NCBI RefSeq assembly: GCF_030519375.1
Contig: NZ_JAUMKB010000001.1
Location: 372,001-436,000, forward strand
Direction: 5' to 3'
DNA from: Mucilaginibacter tolerans
GTDB taxonomy: Bacteria; Bacteroidota; Bacteroidia; Sphingobacteriales; Sphingobacteriaceae
DNA: 64,000 bases
Within the stretch, counting starts at the first letter, position 1. Each line of letters opens with the position of its first letter. The notes beneath the pieces were generated by a model. The model was not told where the DNA came from. It saw nothing but the letters and a program-made list of their open reading frames with translations, and searched no databases. Position numbers and translations under genes: made by a program. Positions 1-9,124 of the stretch are shown in pieces.

Positions 1-1737
1 AATACCGGGTATTTCGCGGAACTGGCGGCGAACTTCTTCTACCATTGCCATGGCTGCACGCCCCACCGCTGATATAGCCAGCGACGAGAAAATAAATGGA
101 ATCATCCCGCCAACAAATAAACCGGCCAGCACCGGCGCCTTGTAAATATCAATATGTTCAATGCCTGCTACACCTACAAAGGCTGCAAATAAAGCCAGTG
201 AGGTTAAGGCTGCTGATGCAATAGCGAAACCTTTACCAGTGGCAGCAGTAGTGTTGCCCACAGCATCCAGGTTATCTGTGCGGTGACGAACTTCTTCAGG
301 CAGACGGCTCATTTCGGCTATTCCACCTGCATTATCTGCTATCGGCCCAAATGCATCGATAGATAACTGCATGGCCGTGGTTGCCATCATGCCTGCTGCC
401 GCTATCGATACACCATATAAACCTGCGCAATAATATGATCCGTAAATACCGGCAGCCAATACTAAAATCGGCAACACGGTTGATTCCATACCTACAGCCA
501 AGCCGCCTATAATATTGGTGGCATGACCTGTTGACGACTGACGAATGATACCTAACACCGGGCGTTTGCCCATTGCAGTATAGTATTCAGTGATCATGGA
601 CATCAAAGTACCTACCACCAAACCAACCACAATGGCGCCATAAACACCATTTCGGGTAAAATGAGAAGCACCTTCCTTCAATACACCACTCGCTTCGTCA
701 CGAATCATATGTAGGTCATCAGCTGGCAACATCCATTGCACTACGAAATAGGTAGCAATAGCAGTTAAAATAATGGATGCCCAGTTACCAATATTCAATG
801 CTTTTTGAACGCTGTCCGTTTCATTTTTTATTTTAACAAATGCTGCACCTACGATCGAGAAGATCAAACCTAAACCGGCGATAACCATCGGCAACAATAC
901 CGGAGCGATACCTCCGAAATTATCGTGCGATGCCACTTCTCGACCAAGTACCATGGTTGCCAACATAGTTGCCACGTAGGAGCCAAATAAGTCGGCACCC
1001 ATACCTGCAACATCACCCACGTTATCGCCAACGTTATCAGCAATGGTTGCAGGGTTACGCACATCATCCTCGGGAATACCGGCCTCTACCTTACCTACAA
1101 GGTCGGCACCTACGTCAGCCGCTTTAGTATAAATACCGCCGCCCACACGTGCAAACAAAGCGATAGATTCGGCCCCCAATGAAAATCCGGCTAAAACATC
1201 CAGTGCCCTTGCCATATCTTCACCGTTAACCGTGCTACCGGCAACATTTTTAACATACACGGTATAGAATACAATAAAAAGAGAGCCTAAACCGATAATG
1301 GCTAAACCGGCAACACCTAAACCCATCACGGTGCCACCTGTAAACGACACTTTTAGTGCTTGAGCCAAACTGGTACGTGCAGCCTGTGTAGTGCGAACAT
1401 TTGCTTTGGTAGCGATACGCATACCGATAAAACCCGCAAATGCTGATAAAAATGCGCCGCAAATAAATGATACAGCTATTACCGGGCTCGAAGTAGCAAC
1501 AGTAGTGCCGGACCAGGCCAGCAATATGGCAGCAACTGCTACGAAGTAGCTCAGAATTTTCCACTCTGCTTTCAGGAAGGCCATCGCACCATCGGCAATA
1601 TGGCCTGAAAGTTCGGTCATTGCGCCATCGCCCGCGTCCTGTTTGGTAACCCATGATGATTTACCCAGCATAAACAGGATGCCGATAAAACCCATGATTG
1701 GAATAAAGTAAATTAGGTTATTGTACAAAAAATCCAT
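1..1737 (-). CDS. hppA: Membrane-bound K+-dependent ion-pumping pyrophosphatase, C-terminus cut by window edge
   Basis: Integral membrane pyrophosphatase that couples PPi hydrolysis to Na+ and/or H+ export. 579 codons are present from ATG at 1737; the family is usually 700-770 residues, so the C-terminal helices lie outside the window. The PPi-binding stretch [11 protein letters not shown] is followed by [15 protein letters not shown]. Near base 200-260 the motif [10 protein letters not shown] carries alanine where K+-independent enzymes have lysine, which marks the K+-dependent subclass. Many transmembrane helices are visible. It is transcribed away from the permease at 1891, from a good promoter at 1786-1816. 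Whether the pumped ion is Na+ or H+ cannot be told from this part. Confidence 0.95.
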   Translation of the reverse strand, partial: MDFLYNNLIYFIPIMGFIGILFMLGKSSWVTKQDAGDGAMTELSGHIADGAMAFLKAEWKILSYFVAVAAILLAWSGTTVATSSPVIAVSFICGAFLSAFAGFIGMRIATKANVRTTQAARTSLAQALKVSFTGGTVMGLGVAGLAIIGLGSLFIVFYTVYVKNVAGSTVNGEDMARALDVLAGFSLGAESIALFARVGGGIYTKAADVGADLVGKVEAGIPEDDVRNPATIADNVGDNVGDVAGMGADLFGSYVATMLATMVLGREVASHDNFGGIAPVLLPMVIAGLGLIFSIVGAAFVKIKNETDSVQKALNIGNWASIILTAIATYFVVQWMLPADDLHMIRDEASGVLKEGASHFTRNGVYGAIVVGLVVGTLMSMITEYYTAMGKRPVLGIIRQSSTGHATNIIGGLAVGMESTVLPILVLAAGIYGSYYCAGLYGVSIAAAGMMATTAMQLSIDAFGPIADNAGGIAEMSRLPEEVRHRTDNLDAVGNTTAATGKGFAIASAALTSLALFAAFVGVAGIEHIDIYKAPVLAGLFVGGMIPFIFSSLAISAVGRAAMAMVEEVRRQFREIPGI

Positions 1738-1785
1738 GTTAAAAAATTTGGTTTATAATTGATTGTATTTTAGAGTGATTGACTG

Positions 1786-1816
1786 CAAAAATAATTGGAC
1801 AGGGCAAAATAGCAAA
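1786..1816 (-). promoter_or_regulatory. Bacteroidota-type promoter of hppA
   Basis: On the minus strand a -33 TTTG (1816-1813) is separated by exactly 19 bases from a -7 TATTTTTG (1793-1786), a full match to the TTTG-N19-TAnnTTTG consensus of the Bacteroidota housekeeping sigma factor. The predicted transcript start lies about 40 bases before the hppA ATG. Confidence 0.7.
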
Positions 1817-1890
1817 TTTAATTTCTTTACCATGCATAGCCCGATTATAAAATTTTTAAATAGCTTAGAGGTTTCAACTTAACTGACTTC

Positions 1891-3324
1891 ATGAAGGAAA
1901 CGCAACCATCACAAATGAAACATGAGCTTGGCCTGCTCGACGGCACCATGCTCGTCGCAGGGTCGATGATCGGCTCGGGGATATTTATTGTAAGCGCCGA
2001 TATTACCCGCAACGTGGGCTCAGCCGGGTGGCTCATCGCTGTTTGGCTTATCACAGGATTTATGACCTTGACTGCCGCCCTAAGTTACGGTGAGCTGAGC
2101 GGTATGTTCCCTAAAGCTGGCGGACAATATGTTTATTTGAAAGAAGCCTACAACAAGTTGATTGGCTTTTTATATGGATGGAGTTTTTTCGCGGTGATCC
2201 AGACAGGAACTATTGCGGCTGTTGGGGTTGCTTTCTCCAAGTTTACAGCATACCTTGTTCCAGCTGTGAGCGAAGATCATATTTTTTTCAATCTCGGCTT
2301 CGTGAAGATCAGTGCGGCACAAATTGTATCAATTTTTATCATCATCATCCTTACCTATATCAATACGCGTGGTGTAAAAAGCGGAAAGATCATTCAAACC
2401 ATTTTTACACTAACCAAACTGCTTAGTTTATTTGGTTTGATCATCTTCGGATTGGTTTCGTTAAGCAAAGGCACCTGGCACATGAACTGGAGCGATGCCT
2501 GGCAATTACATAAACTAAACACTGATGGCTCTTTTGTAGAATATACCACAGCCGCCGCATTTGGCGCTATAGCAGCATCAATGGTAGGTTCTATCTTCAG
2601 CAGCGACTCATGGAACAGCGTTACTTTTATTGCCGGGGAGATGAAAAATCCTAAACGGGATGTTGCGCTCAGCTTGTTTTTTGGTACAATGATCGTAACC
2701 CTCATTTATGTTGCTGCTAATGTGATGTACACTTCCGTTCTACCCTTACATGATATAGCAACTGCTGAAAAAGACCGCGTAGCGGTTGCGGCATCGCATG
2801 TGATATTTGGCAACGGAGGGACTTATGTTATTGCTGTCATGATCATGATCTCCACCTTTGGCTGTAACAACGGGTTGATATTTGCCGGAGCAAGGGTGTA
2901 TTATACTATGGCAAAAGATGGCTTGTTCTTCAAACAAACAGGTACGCTTAATAAATACGCCGTACCGGAATTTGGGTTGTGGATACAGGCGGTGGTAGCT
3001 TCCATTTTATGCCTGAGTGGAAGGTATGGTGACTTATTGGACATGATATCATTTGTAGTAGTAGTTTTTTATGTATTGACTATAATTGGGATCTATAAGC
3101 TCAGAGTAACCAGGCCCGATGCTGAGCGTCCCTATAAGGCATTCGGTTATCCTGTTTTACCCGCTATATACATAGTAATGGGTATTGCCTTTTGCGTTTT
3201 ACTTCTTATTTATAAACAATCCTATACATTATTTGGATTGGGCATTGTATTACTAGGCATTCCAATTTATTTTATTGCTCAAAGGAATTCTACTAATGAG
3301 GATCAAAGCATTACTGATATCTAA
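1891..3324 (+). CDS. APC-family amino acid permease
   Basis: 477-residue secondary transporter of the amino acid-polyamine-organocation superfamily, with about 12 hydrophobic helices. The helix-1 signature GSMIGSGIF (residues about 25-33), which binds the substrate amino group and carboxylate in this fold, is intact, and PKAGGQYVY follows helix 2. It resembles the LAT-like/basic amino acid-polyamine antiporter branch, but substrate cannot be assigned from sequence alone. The C-terminus overlaps the start of the next gene (3296), which suggests co-transcription. The ATG at 1891 gives a short cytoplasmic tail before helix 1, which is normal for the family. Confidence 0.9.
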   Translation: MKETQPSQMKHELGLLDGTMLVAGSMIGSGIFIVSADITRNVGSAGWLIAVWLITGFMTLTAALSYGELSGMFPKAGGQYVYLKEAYNKLIGFLYGWSFFAVIQTGTIAAVGVAFSKFTAYLVPAVSEDHIFFNLGFVKISAAQIVSIFIIIILTYINTRGVKSGKIIQTIFTLTKLLSLFGLIIFGLVSLSKGTWHMNWSDAWQLHKLNTDGSFVEYTTAAAFGAIAASMVGSIFSSDSWNSVTFIAGEMKNPKRDVALSLFFGTMIVTLIYVAANVMYTSVLPLHDIATAEKDRVAVAASHVIFGNGGTYVIAVMIMISTFGCNNGLIFAGARVYYTMAKDGLFFKQTGTLNKYAVPEFGLWIQAVVASILCLSGRYGDLLDMISFVVVVFYVLTIIGIYKLRVTRPDAERPYKAFGYPVLPAIYIVMGIAFCVLLLIYKQSYTLFGLGIVLLGIPIYFIAQRNSTNEDQSITDI

Positions 3325-4708
3325 TATTCTGCTGATAGGAGGGATTGCAGGTGCACAAACCCTGCAATCGCGCTTACAGACAGCTTTTAACCGCTTGCAA
3401 GCCGATAGTCAATGCAAATATGCTTCGATATCGCTAACAGTCCTCGACGCCAAAACAGGCGAAACTGTTTTTACTGCTAACCCGAATATGGGTTTAGCTA
3501 CAGCGTCGACGCTGAAGGTCATCACCTCTATCACAGCTTTTAATATTGTCGGCAAGGATTTTCAATACCAAACCCAATTTGGTTACAGCGGAAATATTGC
3601 TACCGATGGCACCTTAAATGGCGATCTCATCATTAAAGGCGCGGGCGATCCTACTTTAGGAAGCTGGCAATACAGCGGTCATCATGAAAATGATATTTTG
3701 AGTCAACTGGTAGCCGCGATACAGAAAGCTGGTATTAAGAAGATCAATGGGCATGTAGTGGGTGATGATTCTGTTTTCGGAACACAATCCGTTCCCAATG
3801 GTTGGATATGGATGGATGTGGGCAACTACTATGGCGCAGGCACTTCAGGGCTTTGCTGGCGCGAAAACCAATTCGACATCAAATTAAAAACGGGGCCGGT
3901 AAATACGCCGATAGGTGTAATTAGAACCGTACCAAACACCCCTTATTTGAACTATAAAAGCGAACTCCTAAATGCGCCCTCGGGTACTGGTGACAATGCC
4001 TATGCTTATTTACCCGTCCGCACAAAACTGATGTACCTGCGTGGCACTTATGCTGAAGATCAGGAAAAGAAAAGCATATCCGTAGCTGTTCCAGATCCAG
4101 CATACGATGCAGCGTATCGTTTAACAGATACTTTAAAGAGATTAGGTTTTGCTATAACTGGCGAACCGGAATCAGTATTGACCTTAAATGCAGCCAGTCA
4201 ACCTATACCGGCAATCTCAACAAATCTAACTACAATAGCTTCCCCGCAATTAAGCAAGATCATTTATTGGCTCAATCAGAAAAGTATCAATCTGTATGCA
4301 GAGCAATTGCTCAAAACCATCGCCTGGAAGTCGGGCAAACAACCTTCTACCGATAACGGCGTAGAGGTGGAGCAGGATTTCTGGAAAGCCCGTGGCATCG
4401 ATCCAAATTCGTTAAATGTTGTAGACGGCAGCGGCCTGTCTCCCGGCGACCGGGTGACTACTATGACGATGGCAACTGTCCTCAAATCGGCCAAAGGCAC
4501 TGATTGGTACCCGGATTTTTATGAGAGTCTGCCGGTTTATAACAATATGAAAATGAAAAGCGGCAGTATATTGAATGTCCTCACATATGCAGGTTATCAA
4601 ACGCGTAACGGTCGCGAGCTTTGCTTTTCTATAATGGTGAATAATTTTAATGGTTCATCCAGGGGAATTAAGGAGAAGATATTTAGGGTGTTGGATGAGT
4701 TGAAGTAG
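3296..4708 (+). CDS. dacB: D-alanyl-D-alanine carboxypeptidase/endopeptidase, PBP4 family (peptidase S13)
   Basis: Periplasmic penicillin-binding protein that trims or cleaves peptidoglycan peptide cross-links. An N-terminal signal peptide (MRIKALLISNILLIGGIAGA, then Q) is followed by the SxxK motif STLK (Ser about residue 71), an SxN motif KSINLY and the KTG-equivalent KSGS near the C-terminus. About 470 residues is normal for PBP4/DacB. I chose ATG 3296 over the in-frame start at 3275: it has AAAGGA about 9 bases upstream and leaves a clean signal peptide. It overlaps the permease stop by 29 bases, so the two are probably co-transcribed; a functional link between them is not obvious. Confidence 0.9.
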   Translation: MRIKALLISNILLIGGIAGAQTLQSRLQTAFNRLQADSQCKYASISLTVLDAKTGETVFTANPNMGLATASTLKVITSITAFNIVGKDFQYQTQFGYSGNIATDGTLNGDLIIKGAGDPTLGSWQYSGHHENDILSQLVAAIQKAGIKKINGHVVGDDSVFGTQSVPNGWIWMDVGNYYGAGTSGLCWRENQFDIKLKTGPVNTPIGVIRTVPNTPYLNYKSELLNAPSGTGDNAYAYLPVRTKLMYLRGTYAEDQEKKSISVAVPDPAYDAAYRLTDTLKRLGFAITGEPESVLTLNAASQPIPAISTNLTTIASPQLSKIIYWLNQKSINLYAEQLLKTIAWKSGKQPSTDNGVEVEQDFWKARGIDPNSLNVVDGSGLSPGDRVTTMTMATVLKSAKGTDWYPDFYESLPVYNNMKMKSGSILNVLTYAGYQTRNGRELCFSIMVNNFNGSSRGIKEKIFRVLDELK

Positions 4709-4787
4709 GTTGTGTTAATTTGATTGGGGTTCAATTGATGTATAGTCCGCTCCTAGCGGTGTAATACCTTATTTAGCGCTGCCTATC

Positions 4788-6626
4788 TCAGATAACCCCA
4801 TACAAAGCGCCACCCTTCTCCCCCATTTTATCTATAGTTTTTTCCACGTTCGGATCTTTTTCCAATACAGGTGCATGATGAGGTTTAATACGGGCGTCAA
4901 TGATCAGCGGGCCGTTACAGCCCCAGTGTTTATGCTCGGTAAAACTGTCGATGCCATAAATGTCGTGTGAAGGATTGCTGCGGGTAAAGGTTACCCATAC
5001 AAAATTATTGATACTTTGAGCGGTAAAATCAGCGTCGTCGCATAATACCAGCAATGGCAAACTATTTAAATCCTGGTCGCGCAAGTGTTCATCCAGAATT
5101 TCCAAAACAATCGGCAGATCACTGTTTTTTATATTTTTAGGAACTTCAATAGCGAGTACCCCCGGCATCACCATTTTAAATTTCTCAAATGGTCGCGGCA
5201 AAGTAAATCCGGCAGGGGGCTCGTTCCACAATTCCCTTTTGATTCCTCCCGCTACCGCCACTGCAACTTTACTACCAGAATTCAATCCGCTGCCACTATA
5301 GTCAAGTGTATCGATGGTAGTTTTGGTATAAAAATGCAGATCGCGGATAAGATCAATCCGTTGAAGCACATGTTTCAGGAAGCCGCCAATATCATTCACG
5401 CTTAAATCAGGGTCATCTTCTTTCGCGACAATAAACAGATACTTAGCCAGACTTAATTGTCCCTTTCCTAAAATCTGGTTTGCGATGGTTAGTATTTCCT
5501 GTGGCTTACGTTCATTAAGATAGGGAGTGTATCGCTCGCTGCCAATGGCAAACAAAAGAGGGTGCACGCCCGCAGCATCTACCGCATTAACTGCGTGCAA
5601 CCCGGGTATTTCTTTCGGAATAGCTGCCCCGGTTATCTCATGGATCAGCGCTCCAAAGCTGGTATCTTCCTGAGGTGGCCGGCCAACCACCGTAAACGAC
5701 CAGACGGCATCCCGGCGATGATACACATTATGCACCTTCATCAGCGGAAATGGATGCGTCAGACTGTAATATCCTAAATGATCGCCGAATGGCCCCTCGG
5801 GTTTGTTATCGTGCGGCATAACTGTTCCAGTGATCACAAAATCAGCATCTGCCGAAATGCAAAACCCTTCATCATCATAAAAATAGCGAAAGCGCCTCTT
5901 GCCCAATGCTCCAGCAAAGGTCATTTCCGATAAACCCTCTGGCAAAGGCATCACTGCAGCTACCGGATGCGAAGGCGGTCCGCCGACAAAAATGCTCACC
6001 TTTAATGGCTGCCCTTTTGCATTTGCTTTGGTTTGGTGCACGCCTATACCGCGATGTATCTGGTAGTGTAAACCTATCTCTTTATCGTTAATATAATCGT
6101 TCCCTGCCAATTGGATACGGTACATACCCAGGTTGGCATCCATAATCCCGGGCTTATCGGCATCCTCGGTATATACCTGTGGCATTGTAATGAACGGGCC
6201 GCCGTCCTTAGGCCAGTTTACTATTTGTGGCAAGTCACTTATCCGTGTTTTCCCAAAACTAACAGGCGAGTTGCCGCTCACCTTCATAGGTAAAGCAGAC
6301 AATGCCGTCAATCCAACATGCGCATATTTAAAAGGGTGCTTAATAGCTTTGATTGGATTATTCTTCAGCTCAACCAATGTCTTTACCTGCTCCAGTGTAT
6401 CCCTGAAAATAAAACGGGAGCGCTCAAGTGTCCCGAATAGGTTAGAAACAGCAGGGAATTTGCTGCCTTTTACATTTTCGAAAAGAATTGCCGGCCCCTG
6501 GTGTTCAAATACCCGCAAATGGATGGCCGCCATTTGCAGATATGGGTCTACCTCTTCCTTAATACGTATTAAATGACCATTTTTTTCGAGATCGGCAATG
6601 CAGGCTTGTAAACTTGGATAACCCAT
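4788..6626 (-). CDS. UbiD-family prenylated-FMN-dependent decarboxylase
   Basis: 612-residue member of the UbiD family, which removes a carboxylate from aromatic or alpha,beta-unsaturated acids using prenylated FMN made by UbiX. N-terminal LRVFEHQGPAILFENVKGS and the central GPFGDHLGYYS (the metal/prFMN loop region) are typical. It is longer than E. coli UbiD (497 residues); this long form is common in Bacteroidota, where it is often annotated as a menaquinone-pathway decarboxylase. That role is not demonstrated by anything here: no ubiX or men gene is in the window. The minus strand has TACTTTTG about 25 bases before the ATG, a possible -7 element in the 47-bp gap after fbaB. Confidence 0.85.
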   Translation of the reverse strand: MGYPSLQACIADLEKNGHLIRIKEEVDPYLQMAAIHLRVFEHQGPAILFENVKGSKFPAVSNLFGTLERSRFIFRDTLEQVKTLVELKNNPIKAIKHPFKYAHVGLTALSALPMKVSGNSPVSFGKTRISDLPQIVNWPKDGGPFITMPQVYTEDADKPGIMDANLGMYRIQLAGNDYINDKEIGLHYQIHRGIGVHQTKANAKGQPLKVSIFVGGPPSHPVAAVMPLPEGLSEMTFAGALGKRRFRYFYDDEGFCISADADFVITGTVMPHDNKPEGPFGDHLGYYSLTHPFPLMKVHNVYHRRDAVWSFTVVGRPPQEDTSFGALIHEITGAAIPKEIPGLHAVNAVDAAGVHPLLFAIGSERYTPYLNERKPQEILTIANQILGKGQLSLAKYLFIVAKEDDPDLSVNDIGGFLKHVLQRIDLIRDLHFYTKTTIDTLDYSGSGLNSGSKVAVAVAGGIKRELWNEPPAGFTLPRPFEKFKMVMPGVLAIEVPKNIKNSDLPIVLEILDEHLRDQDLNSLPLLVLCDDADFTAQSINNFVWVTFTRSNPSHDIYGIDSFTEHKHWGCNGPLIIDARIKPHHAPVLEKDPNVEKTIDKMGEKGGALYGVI

Positions 6627-6673
6627 TGACAGGTGGAGTATTTAATTGCCAAAAGTAACCAAAAAATGAAGCT

Positions 6674-7732
6674 TTAAGCTATATCGATCTCCTTATCCAA
6701 ATAAACATCCTGTATGGTGTGCAGAAAATCCACCCCTTCTTTAAACGGACGCTGGAATGCCCTGCGACCAAGGATCAATCCCGTGCCTCCTGCGCGCTTA
6801 TTCACTACGGCATGCTTTACCGAATCGGCCAGGTCTGATGCACCTTTTGATTCACCGCCTGAATTGATCAACCCTGCCCTGCCCATATAGCAATTGGCCA
6901 GTTGATAACGGCACAGATCTATCGGATGATCGGTAGCTAATTTGGAATACATCAGCGGGTCACTTTTTGAAAAATTGATGGCGGTAAAACCGCCGTTCAC
7001 GTCGGCCATTTTTTGTTTAATAATATCTGCCTGGATCGTAACCCCAATGTGATTGGCCTGACCAGTAAGATCGGCGGATGTTTCATAATTCACGCCGTCT
7101 TTTTTGAAGGCATTATTACGCGTATAGCACCATAAAACGGTAGCCATACCCATTGAGTGTGCCTCTTCGAAAGCCTGGGCAACTTCAACTATCTGCCTGT
7201 CCGAATCCTCAGACCCAAAATAAATAGTCGCGCCAACGGCCGCAGCGCCCAAATTCCAGGCGTCTTTCACCGTACCGAACATCACCTGTTTGTATTTGGT
7301 GGGGTAAGTCAATAGCTCATTATGATTTAATTTAACCAGGAAAGGAATTTTATGAGCGTATTTTCTCGACATCATGGCCAAATTACCAAAGGTGGTGGCT
7401 ACGGCACTGCAATCTGCTTCGATAGCCAGTTTGATGATGTTTTCCGGATCGAAATAAAGCGGGTCTTTCGCAAAAGATGCACCGGCTGTATGCTCTATCC
7501 CCTGGTCGACAGGGAAAATGGAAAGGTAACCTGTATTTGCCAGGCGGCCATGCCCATACATCGCCTGCAGGTTGCGCAAAACCTGCGGATTACGGTTGGT
7601 TTGAGCAAAAACTTTGTCCACGAAATGCGGTGAAGGCAAATGCAGCTGTTCTTTTGGAAATGTTTTGCATTTGTGGGTAAGCAGGTCTTTAGCCTGGTCG
7701 CCCAGCAGGTCGATTATTTTCTTTGATGCCAT
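6674..7732 (-). CDS. fbaB: Class I fructose-bisphosphate aldolase, FbaB/DhnA type
   Basis: About 352-residue Schiff-base aldolase of the DhnA/FbaB type, cleaving fructose-1,6-bisphosphate to DHAP and glyceraldehyde-3-phosphate in glycolysis/gluconeogenesis. Typical segments are [39 protein letters not shown], and the phosphate-binding [14 protein letters not shown] near the C-terminus. Length matches E. coli FbaB (350). I use the internal Met at 7732 ([11 protein letters not shown]); the upstream Met at 7756 adds an unconserved 8-residue tail. It lies upstream of the ubiD-family gene on the same strand and is divergent from the TauE gene. pgk and gap occur about 42 kb away, so the glycolytic genes are scattered. 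Confidence 0.92.
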   Translation of the reverse strand: MASKKIIDLLGDQAKDLLTHKCKTFPKEQLHLPSPHFVDKVFAQTNRNPQVLRNLQAMYGHGRLANTGYLSIFPVDQGIEHTAGASFAKDPLYFDPENIIKLAIEADCSAVATTFGNLAMMSRKYAHKIPFLVKLNHNELLTYPTKYKQVMFGTVKDAWNLGAAAVGATIYFGSEDSDRQIVEVAQAFEEAHSMGMATVLWCYTRNNAFKKDGVNYETSADLTGQANHIGVTIQADIIKQKMADVNGGFTAINFSKSDPLMYSKLATDHPIDLCRYQLANCYMGRAGLINSGGESKGASDLADSVKHAVVNKRAGGTGLILGRRAFQRPFKEGVDFLHTIQDVYLDKEIDIA

Positions 7733-7857
7733 AACGCAGGTATTTGTAATGTACATGCAAATTACGGTATGTTCCGGCCATTCAGGATATTTTTTACTAA
7801 ATATCTGACCCCGAAAAACAATTGTTACATTTGAACTCTCATTAATCCTGTCTCCTC

Positions 7858-8694
7858 ATGTCGGTAATAGTATTTACTGTTATTCTATTGCTTGGTTCTT
7901 ATTTTGCAGGCCTGCTTGGTTCGCTGACAGGTTTGGGTGGAGGCTTTATAATTATTCCACTACTTACACTTCTGCTTAGGGTTGATATCCATTATGCTAT
8001 TGGCGCTTCGCTGGTATCGGTTATCGCTACCTCCTCCGGATCAGCAGCTGCATACGTAAAAGAAGGTATCACCAATATCAGGCTGGGCATGTTTTTGGAA
8101 ATTGCAACCACTGCAGGGGCTTTTACAGGTGCTGTGTTGGCAATTTATGTTCCTACACACTTCATTGCTATTTTATTTGGGCTGATACTCATTTTCTCAG
8201 CGGTCATATCCCTCCGTAACCGGGCAGAACAAATAGTGCATAAAGAAACATTCCTGTCAAAAAAATTACGACTTGGAGGTAACTATCCCGCAAACGGTGG
8301 TGCCATTGAGTATGGTGTAAGTAATATTGCAGGCGGCTTCTTTATGATGGTTTTTGCAGGTATTATTTCCGGTTTGCTTGGTGTAGGTTCGGGAGCGCTG
8401 AAGGTTGTTGCTATGGATGGCATTATGCGCATACCGTTTAAAGTATCTACTACCACCAGCAATTTCATGATCGGTGTCACTGCAGCCGCAAGTGCGGTAG
8501 TTTATTTGCAACGTGGTTATATTCATCCGGGCATTGCCATGCCGGTAGTGATTGGTGTACTATTGGGCGCAATCAGCGGTTCTAAAATATTAGTGCATAC
8601 GTCATCTTCCAAGTGGCTACGCTGGGTTTTTGCTATTGTAGTTACTGTATTGTCAATCCAAATGATCTATAATGGAATCAAAGGAAACATATAA
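7858..8694 (+). CDS. TauE/SafE-family anion exporter
   Basis: 278-residue polytopic membrane protein of the TauE/SafE (DUF81) family, whose studied members move sulfite, sulfoacetate or other organic anions. The two family half-repeats are visible: LTGLGGGFIIIPLL near residue 25 and GLLGVGSGALKVVAMD near residue 175. A TACATTTG (7826-7833) sits about 25 bases before the ATG as a plausible -7 element, without a good -33 box. The gene overlaps the following DUF1634 gene by 23 bases, a pairing often seen, so the two are probably one transport unit. The substrate cannot be assigned. Confidence 0.88.
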   Translation: MSVIVFTVILLLGSYFAGLLGSLTGLGGGFIIIPLLTLLLRVDIHYAIGASLVSVIATSSGSAAAYVKEGITNIRLGMFLEIATTAGAFTGAVLAIYVPTHFIAILFGLILIFSAVISLRNRAEQIVHKETFLSKKLRLGGNYPANGGAIEYGVSNIAGGFFMMVFAGIISGLLGVGSGALKVVAMDGIMRIPFKVSTTTSNFMIGVTAAASAVVYLQRGYIHPGIAMPVVIGVLLGAISGSKILVHTSSSKWLRWVFAIVVTVLSIQMIYNGIKGNI

Positions 8695-9112
8695 CTCACC
8701 TATTCCCCTTGAAGAAAATCAGCAAAAGGGCAAATCCAGTCTTAAAGATAAAGACATTCAAGTAATTATTGGCTGGATATTACGGGGAGGAGTTGCTGTT
8801 TCTATGATTCTTGTTTTTATTGGCGGTGTATTCTTTGTATACCGGCATGGCTACAGTATGCCGGATTACAAGACATTTAAGGGCATCCCTTTTTTCGTTC
8901 AAAATATCGGAGGAATTCTCAATGGCGTTATTATGCTAAAAGGTCAGGCAATTATTCAGTTGGGAATTATTTTGCTGATTGCCACTCCTGTAATACGGGT
9001 TGCATTTTCAGCTGTAGCGTTTTTGATGGAGAAGGACTATCTCTATACTGTTATCACCCTCATCGTATTGTTAATCATCATCGCCAGCATGATTAGCGGC
9101 AATGCGGGTTAA
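8672..9112 (+). CDS. DUF1634 membrane protein, partner of the TauE-family exporter
   Basis: 146-residue protein with a polar N-terminus and three predicted transmembrane helices (about residues 35-55, 90-110 and 122-142). The pattern RGGVAVSMILVFIGG and GQAIIQLGIILLIATPVIRVAFS is that of DUF1634. The family is repeatedly found next to TauE/SafE exporters, and here the start lies inside the exporter gene, so translational coupling is likely. A role as accessory subunit of the exporter is inference. It ends 12 bases before the convergent receptor gene. Confidence 0.85.
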   Translation: MESKETYNSPIPLEENQQKGKSSLKDKDIQVIIGWILRGGVAVSMILVFIGGVFFVYRHGYSMPDYKTFKGIPFFVQNIGGILNGVIMLKGQAIIQLGIILLIATPVIRVAFSAVAFLMEKDYLYTVITLIVLLIIIASMISGNAG

Positions 9113-9124
9113 GAAAAGTGCCTA

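Noticed and set aside
1250..1654. 134-codon minus-strand frame inside hppA
   Set aside because: Out-of-frame shadow; the correct hppA frame is open across the whole region and carries the family motifs.
4745..4765. Small CCGC...GCGG dyad after the PBP4 gene
   Set aside because: Only four base pairs, no T run, and no second copy noticed.
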